Positions 1 through 11,590 of a stretch of 64,000 nt of DNA are shown one piece after another. Origin of the DNA: Lunularia cruciata (Eukaryota; Streptophyta; Marchantiopsida; Lunulariales; Lunulariaceae); contig OX419762.1 in NCBI GenBank assembly GCA_948567375.1, forward strand, positions 42,637,034-42,701,033, read 5' to 3'. The notes beneath the pieces are model-generated. The model was not told where the DNA came from, made no database searches, and saw nothing but the letters and a program-made list of their open reading frames with translations. Both the position numbers and the translations under genes were made by a program. Every line of letters begins with the position of its first letter. The first letter of the stretch is position 1.

Positions 1-160
1 ATGTGTCTTTATATTTGTCCTCATCTTTTGACAAACTGGTTTCCCCAAGATGGGGAACCTTCATCCAACTCACAGTCACCAGCTTCTGGTCTTCAAACAA
101 AATGTCCTTCAATCGTAGCTTCTGCTGGTGCCCATCTACCACAACTTGGGCATTGTACAA

Positions 161-1383
161 CTAGGGTCTTCTGATCAATAGTGGGTAACCAGTTTTGGTC
201 ATTGGTCGCAACATAATGTAATTCAACTTCAAGGGCACCCCTCCAATGATTGTGGTAATGTTTGACAGCATGCCCAATGGCCTTCTCTTGGTTTGGTCTA
301 CAAATTTCAATACTTGGGGTGTTGGCTCAAACGTATGATACCCCTGTCGATTTGCAGTAACTTTGGTCATGACATTCACACCAAAACCCAAATCAATGGG
401 TATCAATGTGATCATGCACCTTGCAATCTCCGTGTTAACCTCAGAAGATCCCAAATCTTCTTGCTCAATATGATATATAGCGGGCAGGTCTTTCTTTGAC
501 ATCGCCCTTACTTTCTTGAGGGCTGAATTTAGCTGCCTTTTGTATAGCTTATTGTCTTCCCACAATTGCTTAAATGTGACGTTTGCATCTGTGGCTGCCA
601 AATCTGCTACAATGTCGTATTGGGGTACTCCTCCTAATTTCATGGTCTTCACCTTTGGCTTTGGGTTCAAAGTCTCTCCATGTTCAAATCTGACTCGGGA
701 CGTTCCATGATGGTGATGGAGGTACTAGTGGTCTTGACCCAAGGTTCCTCGGGTTTTCCCACCTTGGCTTGGATTAGATCCTTTACTTTGGATTGGATGT
801 CTGCTAGAAAAACTGAAGGCTTTGTCTTTGTCTCCTCCTCCAAACTCAGTTCTCGGGTCCTGAGTATTGCTTCCTTGAGTTCTTTCTGCAAGGCTTTAGC
901 TTTGGCTTTAGCAAGGATCTTTTCCTCCTTGGCAAAAAGGATTACTTTTGGGTGTAGTCTCTTTGCCTTTCTTGAAGATGATGAGGTCGTACTCAATTCT
1001 TTGGGATCATGCTTCTTCTTACTTGTGCGTGTCTCAACTTTCAAAATTTTGAGGTCTGGCCATTCTCCTTTCGAGGCCGGGCTTCCTGCCTGAGGTCTCT
1101 CCTCCTCAAGTATTATACAATTTATAGTTGTATCACCTTTTGCCTGAAGTGCTGCTTGCTCAGCCGGGGTCTGTACATACTTTACAGGCGGCTTTGGGTT
1201 TGGTGGGGTGAGGACATTGGTTGCCAGTATGACCCGATCCTTTGCAATTTCCACACAAGGAAACATACCCGATTTTCCTTCTTGGCTACGGACAATTTGG
1301 AGACCAATATCCCATCGAGCCACAATTGTAACATGTCCCGGGTCAATTTTGGTTTCCCATTGGTGGTCTTCGTGGAAGAGCAT
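161..1383 (-). pseudogene. E0 Gag-Pol linker and aspartic protease fragment
   Basis: Two overlapping minus-strand frames (667-1383 and 161-670) encode a lysine-rich linker followed by a retropepsin-like region. The protease signature reads PIDLGFGVNVM, so the usual Asp-Ser/Thr-Gly is Asp-Leu-Gly; E1 has the same change, so it is probably ancestral to these copies. Downstream of the active site the segment RRPLGMLSNITTIIGG matches E1 well. A stop near 160 precedes the rest of the protease. Not functional as it stands. Confidence 0.75.
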
Positions 1384-1410
1384 TGGGGTTATATTCCCTT
1401 GGTCCGTACC

Positions 1411-2806
1411 TCAAACCTTGGTATGATGTGCTCGCTTGAGTTTGTACCTATTGTGTTTGGTACACCGCCTCCTCTTCCTCTTCCTGGTTCCATCTCGGAA
1501 CCCAATCAATCTGCTGCACCAAGAATGCATTGTGACTATTGCATTATGTATTTGCATGGCCTGACTTGCCACACGTGATGCACCATACATTGGATCTGCC
1601 AAATGATGGGGGCTTCCTTCGGTCCTTTGCTCCAATCATTTGGATCTTAAAATCCAAAAACTCCTTGATGAGGGCATCCAGCTTGGTATCAGCCTTATGT
1701 ACACTCTTTGCTGGGGGTCACAGGTTTCTTACCCCCACGTCGTCATACTCATCTTGGCTTTGATTGAGGGAATTTACATTCCTCTACCTTGCAATGATCC
1801 GAATCTTTGGTGAAAGTCCTCTTAGGAACCAGGTAATGGCTTGGGCATCGGAGTAACCCACCACACCCGACTACTTCAGAACTTGGTTCAAGAGCACCAT
1901 GAACTACTCAGAGTAGTCTCTCAACTTCTCATTCTTGCCTCTGTCTAAATTGTTGAGTGCCATGAAGACACTTATGTCGTTATCAACTTCTCGGAATCAT
2001 TCCAGGAAATTGTTTCTCAAGTCCACCCAATCTGCCAATACGAACCCCTTTTGAGTTACATGGGTGTACCAGCTCTGAGCTTTCTTTCAGAGCAGACTTG
2101 GGAAAATGCATAGTCAATCTGCCGAGTCATGTTCCTTATTGGCAAAGGAGATGACTTTGAATTCTTCAATGAATTCATTGGGGTCTTCGTCTTGTTCTAT
2201 CTCCTTATACTTTTGATAGGCGTGTTGGGTGATAGGTAACAAAGTCTTTGTTCAACTTGGTGGAATTGGCTGAGGTAAATTTGAACTTGATGGGACCAAG
2301 GAGCTGGCTAGTATCAACACCGTGTTGACAACCCAAGGGTTCCAATTCATCAAGTTCAAAGTAGGGTCTTCTTCAACAATTTCTTCTCTGAGGGTGTCGA
2401 CTTCAACCCGAGTGGAAGAATCAGGCTCAACACCTTTATTGTGTTCTTCAAAATTCCTTTGAGAAAAGTGAGGAATTGTTTGTAGAAGGTGTTGGCCCTC
2501 TTCTTCTGTTAGTGTCTATGTTGTCTTTTCTTGTACAAAATTCTTAAGAGATGCGACTTCCTTTACAGCTCTAGGGGAAGTTGGTGTACAAGGCCGTAAT
2601 GAATATGTCTGGCTGCTTGAATCTTTCTTCTTCTTGGAAGATGGGGATGCAAAGTAGCCTTGCCAACCGCCTTTGTGTTTCTTTTGGTGAAGTTCTTGCA
2701 GGGCTTCTTGCACTTTGTGGAGAAGTTGAAAGTCCAACGCCTCTTGTTCAGTTTTGTCAAACGTAGATTGGATCTTCAGACGTTCGCCTTCTTCACAATG
2801 CAACAT
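1411..2806 (-). pseudogene. E0 gag pseudogene
   Basis: This is decayed Gag of family E, the capsid/nucleocapsid protein. Fragments include a charged N-terminal part (2516-2806) and the first zinc knuckle near 1540-1600, where the spacing Cys-X2-Cys-X4-His survives but a stop replaces the end. A second knuckle near 1300-1350, just beyond this interval, reads CYNCGSMGYWSPNC, so its zinc-binding His has become Tyr. Numerous frame breaks lie between 1640 and 2510. E1 (23227-25101) shows the same order in better condition. Confidence 0.7.
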
Positions 2807-2914
2807 TCATCTTCAAACTCTCTCTTCTTGTTGTTCTCTCAATGCAAAAATTCATATTGCTTTGACACCCAGTTTAAGGTTGGCTTTGTATTCTTCCACT
2901 TCCGAGATTTATAT

Positions 2915-2931
2915 TCCCGGCAGTGGTGCCA
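2915..2931 (-). other. Primer-binding site of E0 (tRNA-Asp type)
   Basis: The minus strand reads TGGCACCACTGCCGGGA, close to the complement of the 3' end of plant tRNA-Asp. It lies seven bases inside the LTR edge at 2939. A few mismatches reflect age. Confidence 0.7.
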
Positions 2932-2938
2932 AAAATCA

Positions 2939-5900
2939 TGTGACAACCCGACAAATATCACTTTTGCGGTAATCGGGTAAGTAATGTTCGTTCCCGCAGA
3001 GATACTAGTAAAAAATGTCAAAATACAGAGTCAAATGTCACAATGTAGTTCTTCTTGGTTGCATCTTTAATCTCTCAGGTAGAAACCACACTTAGAAGAG
3101 AGTAACAAGCACTCATTTGCAGTCTTGTCATGACAATTTGTCACAGTTAATCACAACTCCATCAAATCTTTCCAAACAATCTTGATTGTGATGATTCAGG
3201 CTCTCCCAAAAATGACACTTCACTGCAAAATGACTTTGCCTCATAATTGTGTTCCACCCCTCCACTAAAGGCACAACTTCCTCAATCAAAATTGCTTCAC
3301 ATCAACTTTACGCTCCACTCACAAATGCAAAATACTACCAACACTACAATTCCTCTCAGATCTGTCAAGGCATTGCTTTGATTGCACTTCACTCAAGATC
3401 AAACACATAGAGTAAAGATCAAGGCTGCGGAATCCAACATCCAACAAGCATACTAACTTGCACTTTGAATTTCTCCACACACTCACAAACACAAGCACAA
3501 TGTTGATACTCGCAATCAAGCTCAAATGACGAGCACTACTTCACAACACTTTGCTTTATCTATTCTCAGAAATTATGAGCACTGAACAGCGTAAGACTGC
3601 AAATGCCACCTTTGAATAGTGAAGCAAATGACAATTGCTAACAACTATACCATTCTACAACAACTGTACAAACCTACAGATCCGAAATGATAATGCACCT
3701 CTTATATCTACCTCTTCAAATCTCAAATCTGTTACTACTCCAATCCGATGTTAACCTCCTCATTGGCTTTCAAACCCGATGATCTCTCTATAATTTCCCC
3801 ATCCTCTGGTCTATCCAATTCTACTCCTAACTCTTCTATTTCTACAATTTCTTCACTACAATCTACAATTGAGGTCTCAGGTAATTGCTCTAACTCTTTA
3901 TCTCCTGATCTACTCCTCTCTAAAATTTTAGAGAACAACTCCGAAGACACTTGTTCTCCTACTTTTTCAATTTCGGGTCTTTGTACTTCTTCTACCTTAC
4001 TACAAAGTTTAGCTAACTCTATCCTAACAAGATCTAGTCTGAGACATACATTCATTCAGCATTCAATGCCTTTTGAGACACACATCAATTCAACATTCAA
4101 TGCCTCCTTCTCCCTCTCATTCATAGAGAGTTGCTCCTCTACTACTTGCACCAATCCTCACAACCAATCTTCTTCTTTACTGCGCTCCACTAACTCGCAT
4201 TGCCAGGCTTGATCTTTCTCTGCTGCCTTCTTCTTAAGACTCCCTAACTCTTGCTCCATCACCGTAGTAATTGCTTTGGAGTGTATTGACTCTACCCGCA
4301 CATTTGCAAGTTCTCCTTTCAACATTGCAACCATTGCGGTCATCTCCTTTGCCTCCTCGCGACTCTTCACTAACTCCTCCCTTGTGACCTCAAAGTGCTT
4401 ACTCCAAAGAACCTCCTCAACCCAAAGTTCTTCGACTTCCATCTCCACCCTCGTCAACTTACTTTGCATCAACAATGTTTCCGCACTCCAAGTCTTTACT
4501 ATTGCCAATTCATCCGGTACCTTGAGATTGGCACTTACCATCTCCATCTTCTTCTGCTGTAACATCATCAACAGCGGACATATGACCTTGGAAAAATAGT
4601 CCACTCCTTTGCATCTTACTTCATCGGCTCGGCCTTTGGGTCCTGACCACTCTACTTCTTGTACCTTGCCCCAAAGTTGCAATCTTCATACCTTCAAAGT
4701 TTCTTCTTCTAAACTTTCTCCTCCTTCCAGAGTAATTTTACTAGGCCTCACTTCAGATCCAGTCATAGCATTCTTACCCTTGGCAATTTGGGGTTGTGCC
4801 ACAACTTCCTCTCCCTTCTTCTTCTCACTTCCGTGTTCAAGCATGGAAACTTTGGGACTCGGCTTTTCTGCCTTGAGCATCGACTGTCGTGTTTGCTGAA
4901 CCTCCACTTTGCCTTTGCTGTCACTACTTGATTCTCCACTCCGTAGCATGAACTCCTCTTCTTTGCCCAACATTCCTTCCTTCGATCCAATTTTTCCTTC
5001 CGACTCTTCTTCTTCTTCCAACACGGCTTCCTTCTTCTTTACTACCACCGCCATTGGGTTAAGCTTCGGAACTTTCTGGGACTGGACTATCGCAACAAAA
5101 ATCTCAAGCTTGGCTCTCTTTCTTGCTATTGGAAGGTCAGTTGTTACGATCTTCTCCTTACCACTCTCCTTGTACTACACATCTCCATCTTGCACTCTCT
5201 CCATATAATATCGCTCATCTACAACTGCCTCCTTTTGTAAATCTAGATGAAAGTGCGAGCGCATTTGACTTCGTTCTTCCGAAGTTAGCAAGTTCAACCC
5301 CAAATAAAAGTGCGTTGCAAATGGCACAAAGTAATGTGGTGGCATATCCATTGTCCATCCCAAAATCATATGCTCCACTCTCTAATGCAGACATTTTGCC
5401 CAATCTACCGCCCCTCCCGCAAACATTTGGTGAAAGAACACAGCCTGTTGCATAGTAACATAGGTGGTTCACTTTGGCTTGAACATTGCCATCATCATGC
5501 TTACTATCTCTCTCTGCTTGGGTTCTCTATAACTGTCCACCTTATACCCATTCTTAGTGTGCGGTTGATTGAACGAATTCCTCACTTTGGTAGTCTCTTT
5601 TGAAGCATCACACTTCTGATAGAAGATGGTACCTCCTACCTCTCCTACTTCTCTTCCCAATACTACTCTCCAATCTGCTTCCATCCATCAAGCGGGATTC
5701 ACTCTCTTCCCCTTGTGCTTCAGTCCATCCTTGCAATTGCTTGCTGCAATTTCTACCATGAAACCTCAAAAATTGAAGTTCCAATTCCAAGCTAGGAACG
5801 TGATACAAAGTCTCGTCAAGACTTTGATCTGCTCTATTACTTCTAATCTATGAATTGCAAGCCCCCTCACTACACTCTACTTACTCATTTTCATGGTCAT

Positions 5901-6424
5901 CGTGTGCTCCCTCACCTTCTTCTTGTGGAAGATCATCCCCGAGATCCTAACCCACTCCTCTTCTTGTGGATTTCCAATTTGCATTACTTTGTGTCGACTC
6001 TTAATAGGAACTGGGTAGGATCTAGACATTGCTCTACTCCTTTGTGCAACTTGTAATTTTATAGTCATGCGCCAATCAATCACTCTTCAGTTGCTCCTCC
6101 TCTCCAATCTCCGATTTGGTGAAGTTGTTGCATGTCACTATCAAGAAGTTCTTGATCCCGAGGTCATTACTTTCTTCCCGTGTACTTTCTTGGTTGTGCC
6201 AACTCTGACAAAGTTTGTTACAGGTTCTTCGGATCCACTCACGCCGCCCTATGTGAAGTCTCTCCTTCTTCTTCTTCATCTTCGTGTCTTTGGGTTTTAC
6301 TTTGCATCTTGACCCGAGGTCGTCTTCTTATTTCTTCCCATGTTAGCCTTCTTTAGGCTCTAACCCCATACTTCTTCTTCAAATGCTAACAAAATAGGAA
6401 AAAGCAAAAAATGTGGGTACCATA
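2939..6424 (-). repeat. 5' LTR of E0 (giant LTR, divergent copy)
   Basis: The plus strand starts TGTGACAACCCGACAAATAT and ends with ATGTGGGTACCATA, the two edges shared by all family E LTRs here. The right flank GGGGCACATC is family A pol sequence, so E0 inserted into an A copy (A2). The LTR is about 3.5 kb and carries the decayed U3 reading frame at 3735-6083. In the sense direction the U3 comes first; the TATA region corresponds to 3612-3619 but is degraded. It is the most divergent of the large LTRs in the window. Confidence 0.88.
3735..6083 (-). pseudogene. U3-encoded protein remnant in the E0 LTR
   Basis: Minus-strand fragments follow the order seen in D1 and D2: a start around 6083, the globular domain (5175-5684, with NGYKVDSY and MMAMFKPK), an acidic stretch (4686-5054), a coiled coil (4158-4682) and the C-terminal tail (3735-4055, with RPEDGEIIERSSGL). 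Frameshifts and stops separate the pieces. At 6072-6074 this copy has TGG where four other copies carry a stop codon. I do not recognise the family of the globular domain. Confidence 0.7.
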
Positions 6425-6830
6425 GGGGCACATCATCTCCAAGGATGGAATAGCAGTTGATCATGAGAAGGTGAGGAAAATCTCAGACCTTCCATTCCTT
6501 TCAAGCTTGACAAAGTTATGCCAATTCTTGAGGATGGTTGTGTACTATAAGAGGTTCATCTTCTCATTTTACAACAAGGCTTATGCATTGACCATCTACA
6601 TGAAGAAGGGTGTAGATTTACATGGTGATTTTGGAGGACAAGGAGGCTCTCAAAGCTTTTGAGGAGCTCAAGCAATCCCTTGTTGTAGCTCCAATTCTTG
6701 CTAAACCTGATTGGAGTAAGCCTTTCATCCTCTACACTAATGCTCTAATGTAGCTATAGGATGCACTCTTAGTCAATTAGACCCAAGATGGGCATGATCA
6801 TCCAATAGCTTATGCTAGTAGGCAGATGGT
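6425..6830 (+). pseudogene. A2: fragment of family A pol (RT end to RNase H start)
   Basis: The sequence aligns base for base with A1 around 31297-31702, covering the end of the reverse transcriptase (GMVGYYRRF region, here degraded) and the start of RNase H. Small indels break the frame. The left end abuts the E0 LTR and the right end is cut by the solo LTR D1. The fragment resumes at 10490. Confidence 0.9.
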
Positions 6831-7500
6831 TGTGACAACCCGGCAAACATCACTTTTGCGGTAATCGGGTAAGTAAAGTTCATTCCCGCAGAGATATTAT
6901 CCAGAATTGGTCAAATACAAAGACAAAAGCCACAATTGTAGTTCTTCTTGGTTTCTTCTTTAGTCTCTCACGTAGAAACTACACCTAAAAGAGAGTAACA
7001 AGCTCACAATCTTGACAACTTGTCACGAATACACACACATAATCACAACATAGCAAATTTTATCCAAACAACTCTTGATTGTGATGATTCAGATTCTCCC
7101 GAAGATGGCACTTCACTGCAAAGACCGATTTTGCCTCAGAATTGTGTTCCACCCCTCCACTGAAGGCACAACTTCCTTGATCAAAATTGCTTCACATCAA
7201 CTTTGTGCTGCACTCACCAATGCAGAATACTACCAACACTACAATTCTTCTCATATCTGTCAAGGCATTCCTTTGATGCACTTCACTCAGGATCAAACAC
7301 ACAAAATGAAGATCAAGGCTGTAGATTCCAACATCCACAGACACACTGACTTGCTCTTTGGAATTCTCCACACACTCACAAACACAAACACAAAATTGAC
7401 AATTGAAATTAAGCTTAAGCGACAAGTATTGAGAACAACACTTCGCTTTATCTATCTTCAGAAATTTGAATACTGAATCACATCGTACTGCAAATGCTCC

Positions 7501-7509
7501 ACTTAAATA
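7501..7509 (-). promoter_or_regulatory. TATA box of LTR D1
   Basis: The sense strand reads TATTTAAGT, followed by GGAGCATTTGCAG. The same TATTTAA with the same downstream bases occurs in both E1 LTRs (15981-15988, 25861-25868), D2, D3 and D4. It sits about 670 bp before the LTR's sense end and so divides a U3 of about 3 kb from a long R-U5. Confidence 0.65.
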
Positions 7510-7629
7510 CTGAAGCAAACGGTAGACTCGCCTACCTAGGCACCGCTTCCTAACATCTCTTACTAATTTTAAATCCCAAGTGACAATCTATCTCTCCATA
7601 TCTACCTCTTCCTATCTCAAAATCGTCAC

Positions 7630-10137
7630 TTATCCCGATCCGATGTCTTCCTCATCATCGGCTTCCAAACCCGATGATCTTCCTACTATTTCACCTTCTT
7701 CGGGTATGGCTGATTCTACCAAATCCTTTACCAATTCTACAACTTCTACACTACAATCTACAATTGAGCTCCGGGTTACTCCATCTAATGCTTTATCTCT
7801 TGACCCACTTTTCTCTAAAGTGTCAATTATCAAGTCCGATGACACTTGTACTCCTACGTCTGCAACATCAGGTTTCGTATCCACAATCACATTCTTCCGA
7901 ATCTTCTCTAATTCTGAATTAACTAAATCTAGTCTAAGACTAACATTATTCTCTACCTCTAACATCTTCCGATCTACACGCTCTCTCAAGCAAATTAGCA
8001 ACGTGTTCATGTCTCCATCCTTGGCTTTTTGCTTTTGAGTCTCTTGCACAAGTAATTTCAACTCATGTAGGCAAGCTTCCTCCAATCTCCCTTCAGCCTC
8101 CGTGCTTAGGATTGCCCTCAATTTCCCCGCAGCTTCTCCTACTGATTCCGACTCATATCCTCAAGAGCGCTCTACCTTCAGTTCTTCACGATACATCTTC
8201 AGCTCATCTTCGTACTCCGCAACAAGCATCTTCTTCTCCTCTACATACTGTGTACTCTGTAACTCAACACCTTTGACTAGCTCTTGTAATCGTTCTTCCT
8301 CCTCTTGCCTGGCTGCTAACTCCCTCTGCCATGCTTGATCCTTCCCCGCTGCACTCTTCTTCAAGCTATCCAACTCCTGCTCCATTACGATGGTCATTGC
8401 CACTTTCTTCCTTCATCTTATTGAGCCACATCATTTGTTCCTTGAATTCTCCGGTGCGCCTTTGCAATTCCTTCTCCTTCTCTGCGCAGCTTCCTTGTAG
8501 CAGGGTCAGCGTTTTCTTCACCAAGCATTCCTCCCTCCAAATTTCTTCCACTTCCGCGCTTCTTCGGACTTGTTGTTCCTGCAGCTCCTTCACTTCACTT
8601 ACCAGATACTTCACCATCTGTAATTTGTTCATCCCCTTTCTTTGATCTTGGGGAATTACTCTTCTTTGCTCCTTCAACAATTCTAGTAGTGGTGTTACCA
8701 CCTTCATCAGATAGGATATCCCATTGAAATGCTCTTCCTCTTCATCTGCCATCTTTGTCTGGTGTCTTCTTTTCCGTCATCGGCTCCTTCATCCGAAGTC
8801 GCGATCTTTGTATCTTCATCATGTCGGCACTTTCTTTGTCTTGGCCTCTTGAACTCGGCCCCACGGGATTCTCTGCTCCCTCTTCTGCTCTTGACTTGTT
8901 TGCTATCATCGTCTGACAAGCCTCACTTATTGCTGCCAATTGCTGGACCTCTAGCTCTCCATCACTTTTGCTCCCAGACTCCTCACTTTTCAAGGTGAGC
9001 TCCTCTTCTTCCGAGTCCGCTTCTTGTGACGCAGTCTCTTCTCCAGACTCCAGTCCCGATGATGCCTCTTTTATGATCTTTGCCATCTTCAACATCAGCC
9101 ATCGAGTCTTCCTTTGCATGGGTGGCGACTTTGCTTCTTTGGGTTTGTTGCGCTTCTTCGTCTTCGGATTGGTAATTTCTTCTACTTTCTACTATCCCGT
9201 CCTCGCAAAGTATTCATCATTTGCTCGAAGATGCAGCATATATTGGCGCTCCTCATTGTCTGCTTCCCATCTCAAATCGGGATGCATGTGAGACACCATA
9301 CGATGACGCTCGTCTTTGGATAGTAAATTCAGCCCAAAGTAGAAGTGAGCTACAAACGGTGCAAAATAATGTGGTGGCGAGCCCGTTCTCCAATTCACCA
9401 CCATCTGCCTTGTTTGGTGGTGAAAGCACTTCGCCCAATTCACTGGAACTCCTGCAAACATCTGATAGAAAAATATGGCCTGCTGCATGTTCACATAGGT
9501 AGTTTGTTCTGGCTTGAACATGGCCATCATTGCCCCTATGATACTTCTTCGGATCGGGTCCCGATAAGACTCCACCTTGTAGCCATTTGTTGTTCTCGGA
9601 GCAAAGAACAAATTTTGGAATTCTGTTGTCTCCTCTGCAGCATCACACTTCCAATAGAAGGTGATCCCTGTTGGTTCTCCGACTTCTTTTCCCAATACCA
9701 ACTTCCAATCTGACTCAGTCCATCGAGCCGGATTGCCTCTCTTCCCTTCCACCTCGGGACCCTCCTCACAATTACTAGCAACAAGCTCTGCCATCACTCC
9801 CGAGAAACTGAAATTCCAGTTCCATGCTAAAAACATAATTCGAAGTCTAATCAAGACTTCAATTCTAGCCACTACATCTACCCTTCGAATTGCCCTCTCA
9901 CCGCCAGCACGTTGGCCACCTTCATCGCCATGATTTGTTCTCTTGTTCTATGATGTTGGACAATAAGACCCTCTCTTGGACAAGACACTCTAACTCCCTC
10001 AGGGTTTCGGAAAATCTCACTCTCGATGGGCTTCCGGACACGCATTACTGCAGGACGACTACTCAAAGGAATTGGAAATTTATATTCAACTTCCCCCTAC
10101 GTAGTCGCAATTTTATATTGCCCTGAATCGTAGTCAT
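7630..10137 (-). pseudogene. U3 main ORF (ORF-b) of the E LTR, D1 copy: globular domain plus coiled coil
   Basis: This is the best copy of a protein of about 830 residues encoded wholly in U3. In order: an N-terminal segment with RKPIESEIFRNPEG; a globular domain at 9192-9872 (RWTESDWKLVLGKE, TNGYKVESYRDP, AMMAMFKPEQ, PPHYFAPF); an acidic Ser/Glu stretch at 8742-9119; a Glu/Lys/Leu-rich coiled coil at 8161-8752; and a tail ending at 7630 with PEEGEIVGRSSGLEADDEE. Four or so frameshifts and stops break it, including one near 9880 and one near 8400. No signal peptide or membrane segment is visible. I do not recognise the domain. The frame ends about 120 bp before the LTR TATA box. Confidence 0.72.
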
Positions 10138-10140
10138 TCT

Positions 10141-10422
10141 TTAGTCAATTTCATCGGTGAATTTCTCTCTTTTGCGTGCACTCCCGGTCACTATCAAGAC
10201 ATGATTCTTTTGCCCCTGCCGTTTCTTGAAATGTACTTTCTTGCCACATATAGAGGTTGTTAAATGGTCTTTGTCTTTCCTACGTCTTCTAACCCAAAGA
10301 CGGTGATCTTCAGACTTTTTCCGGCATATTCTTCTTTCGAGTACCTCCATCATTGGATCCGATGTCAGCTTCTTTGGCTTTCCTCCAAAGTTACTTCCGT
10401 CCATTCTTTGTCCGCAATTCAA
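10141..10422 (-). CDS. U3 leader ORF (ORF-a) of the E LTR, D1 copy
   Basis: This is an open frame of 93 codons near the sense start of the LTR. The protein is strongly basic (many Lys/Arg) and contains DGSNFGGKPKKLT near the N-terminus and CGKKVHFKKRQGQ in the middle. D2 has a homologous frame at 39718-39981 with mostly conservative changes, and both E1 LTRs hold frameshifted versions. It ends in TAA (10141-10143) at a site where three other copies also carry a stop. An ATG for ORF-b lies three bases further on in the same frame. Function unknown; the basic charge would suit nucleic-acid binding. Confidence 0.55.
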   Translation of the reverse strand: MNCGQRMDGSNFGGKPKKLTSDPMMEVLERRICRKKSEDHRLWVRRRRKDKDHLTTSICGKKVHFKKRQGQKNHVLIVTGSARKREKFTDEID

Positions 10423-10489
10423 CTTTTCTGTGCTTACTTTGTCTCTTAAACACTACTAACCATAGAAAACAAAAAATGTAGGTACCACA

Positions 10490-11108
10490 ATGGTTTCAGC
10501 AGGAAAGAACTTCTCTATCATGGAGAGAGAAGGGTTGGTAGTGATCTTTGGTCTCAAGAAGTTTAGACACTACTTGATTGGAAGGAAAGCCACCATTGTC
10601 ACGGATCGCAAGGCTTTGAAGTACATCTTCAAAAAGCCTTATGTTGAAGGGAGACTAGCAAGGTGGATGATAATCTTGTCTGAGTATGATAACACCATTG
10701 AGGATAGTCCAAGAAAGAAACATGCAAATATTGATTTGTTATCTAGAGCCTATGATCATGCTAGAGATGAGCCAATGGATTATTCCTTCCCTGATGAGGA
10801 GCTCTTGACAATCTCAGTCACTCAAGAGGTTCCAATGGAGTACAAGGATATTGTGGATTTTGTGACAAGAGGTAACTATCCAGAAGGGATGCATGCTGGG
10901 AAGAGGAAGGCCCTTGCAGCAAGATCTAGACCTTACACAATGGTGGAGGATATTCTTTTTCACCAAGGAGCAGATGGTCTACTTTGAAGAGCAGTGGGTA
11001 AGGAAGAGTCTATCCTACTTATAAAGGAGTTTCATGAAGGCTTAGTGTGTGGAGGACACTTTGCAGGAAAGGTGACTGCTTTCAAGATTCTAGATGCAGG
11101 TTACCATT
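10490..11108 (+). pseudogene. A2 continued: family A RNase H to integrase zinc finger
   Basis: Continues the A pol fragment after D1, matching A1 from about 31700 to 32313. A frame of 165 codons (10490-10987) covers RNase H (EREGLVVIFGLKKFRHYL, VTDRKALKYIF) and the linker into integrase. A TGA at 10985-10987 replaces the Arg codon of A1. The fragment stops at TTACCATT, where B1 begins. Confidence 0.9.
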
Positions 11109-11590
11109 TGTAAAAGACCAAAACCGAGGAGAGAAATAGGAGAATGGAAACTCACATTGGGACACTTGAATGAGGGAAAACTCCGAATGCCTAGCATGAG
11201 CTTCGGCTTTGGTATTTACAGATAGCATACAAGACCCTTGAAGCTTCTCAAGAAGCTTCCTTGAGCCACTTTCTTGGAGTACAAGCCAAGTTAACCAGGA
11301 AGCTTCTCAAGAAGCTTCCTTGAGCCGCTTTCTTGGAGTACAAGCCGAGTTAACCAAGAAGCTTCTCAAGAAGCTTCCGTCTAGAAGTCACCTACTTGGC
11401 ATGCAAGCTAAGCTAGTCAGAAGCTTCTAGAAGCTTCCTTCTAGAAGCTACCTACTTAGGGCGCAAGTTAACTAGTTGGGAAGTTTCCCAAGAAGTTTCT
11501 TAGATGCTTCTAGAATATTCTTGGCTATTTTGTCTTATTTTTTACTTCGTAAGCCTGACTAACTTTGTCGCTAAACTCCATATTGTTACA
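11109..11590 (-). repeat. 3' LTR of B1
   Basis: Edges TGTAAAAGACC and ATTGTTACA match both LTRs of B2. At 482 bp it is longer than theirs because a unit containing GAAGCTTCTCAAGAAGCTTC and about 55 bp of neighbouring sequence is duplicated (11230-11370). The TATA region is mutated here (TGTAAATA on the sense strand). The purine tract lies at 11591-11601 (GCGGGGGAATA on the sense strand). Confidence 0.93.
11420..11520 (-). promoter_or_regulatory. Heat-shock-element clusters in the B1 LTR
   Basis: Two perfect arrays of inverted GAA/TTC units with two-base spacing are present. 11420-11437 reads GAAGCTTCTAGAAGCTTC (four units), followed by TTCTAGAA. 11508-11520 reads TTCTAGAATATTC (three units). 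Both match the plant heat-shock-factor consensus nGAAnnTTCnnGAAn. They lie on the U3 side of the TATA region. Confidence 0.6.

Larger units (their letters stand above)
1..2938 (-). mobile_element. E0: 5' half of a Ty3/Gypsy element of family E, running off the window
   Basis: Reading on the minus strand from 2938 leftwards, the order is primer-binding site, gag with a glutamate/lysine-rich start, remains of three CCHC knuckles, a basic linker, and the start of an aspartic protease. It is closely parallel to the better covered E1 copy at 19032-25189. Pol and the 3' LTR lie outside the window to the left, so the far target duplication cannot be seen. The LTR at 2939-6424 is its 5' LTR. Several stops and frameshifts make it non-functional. 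Confidence 0.85.
6831..10489 (-). mobile_element. D1: solo LTR of family E with target duplication ATGGT
   Basis: The plus strand begins TGTGACAACCCGGC and ends GTAGGTACCACA. The flanking five bases are ATGGT at 6826-6830 and again at 10490-10494. Removing D1 and one ATGGT rejoins family A pol exactly as in A1 near 31700, so this is a clean insertion of about 3.66 kb with no internal domain. It is best read as a solo LTR left by recombination of a full E element. It holds the best-preserved copy of the U3 reading frame. Confidence 0.93.

Noticed and set aside
1009-1578. A 189-codon plus-strand ORF, and similar ones at 22621-22971 and 3748-4212
   Set aside because: They are antisense shadows of the decayed gag or U3 frames, with no recognisable features of their own.
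6831-10489. D considered as an independent gene-carrying transposon rather than an LTR
   Set aside because: The same sequence occurs at both ends of E1 beside a primer site and a purine tract, within one target duplication, so it is an LTR. The solo copies follow from that.
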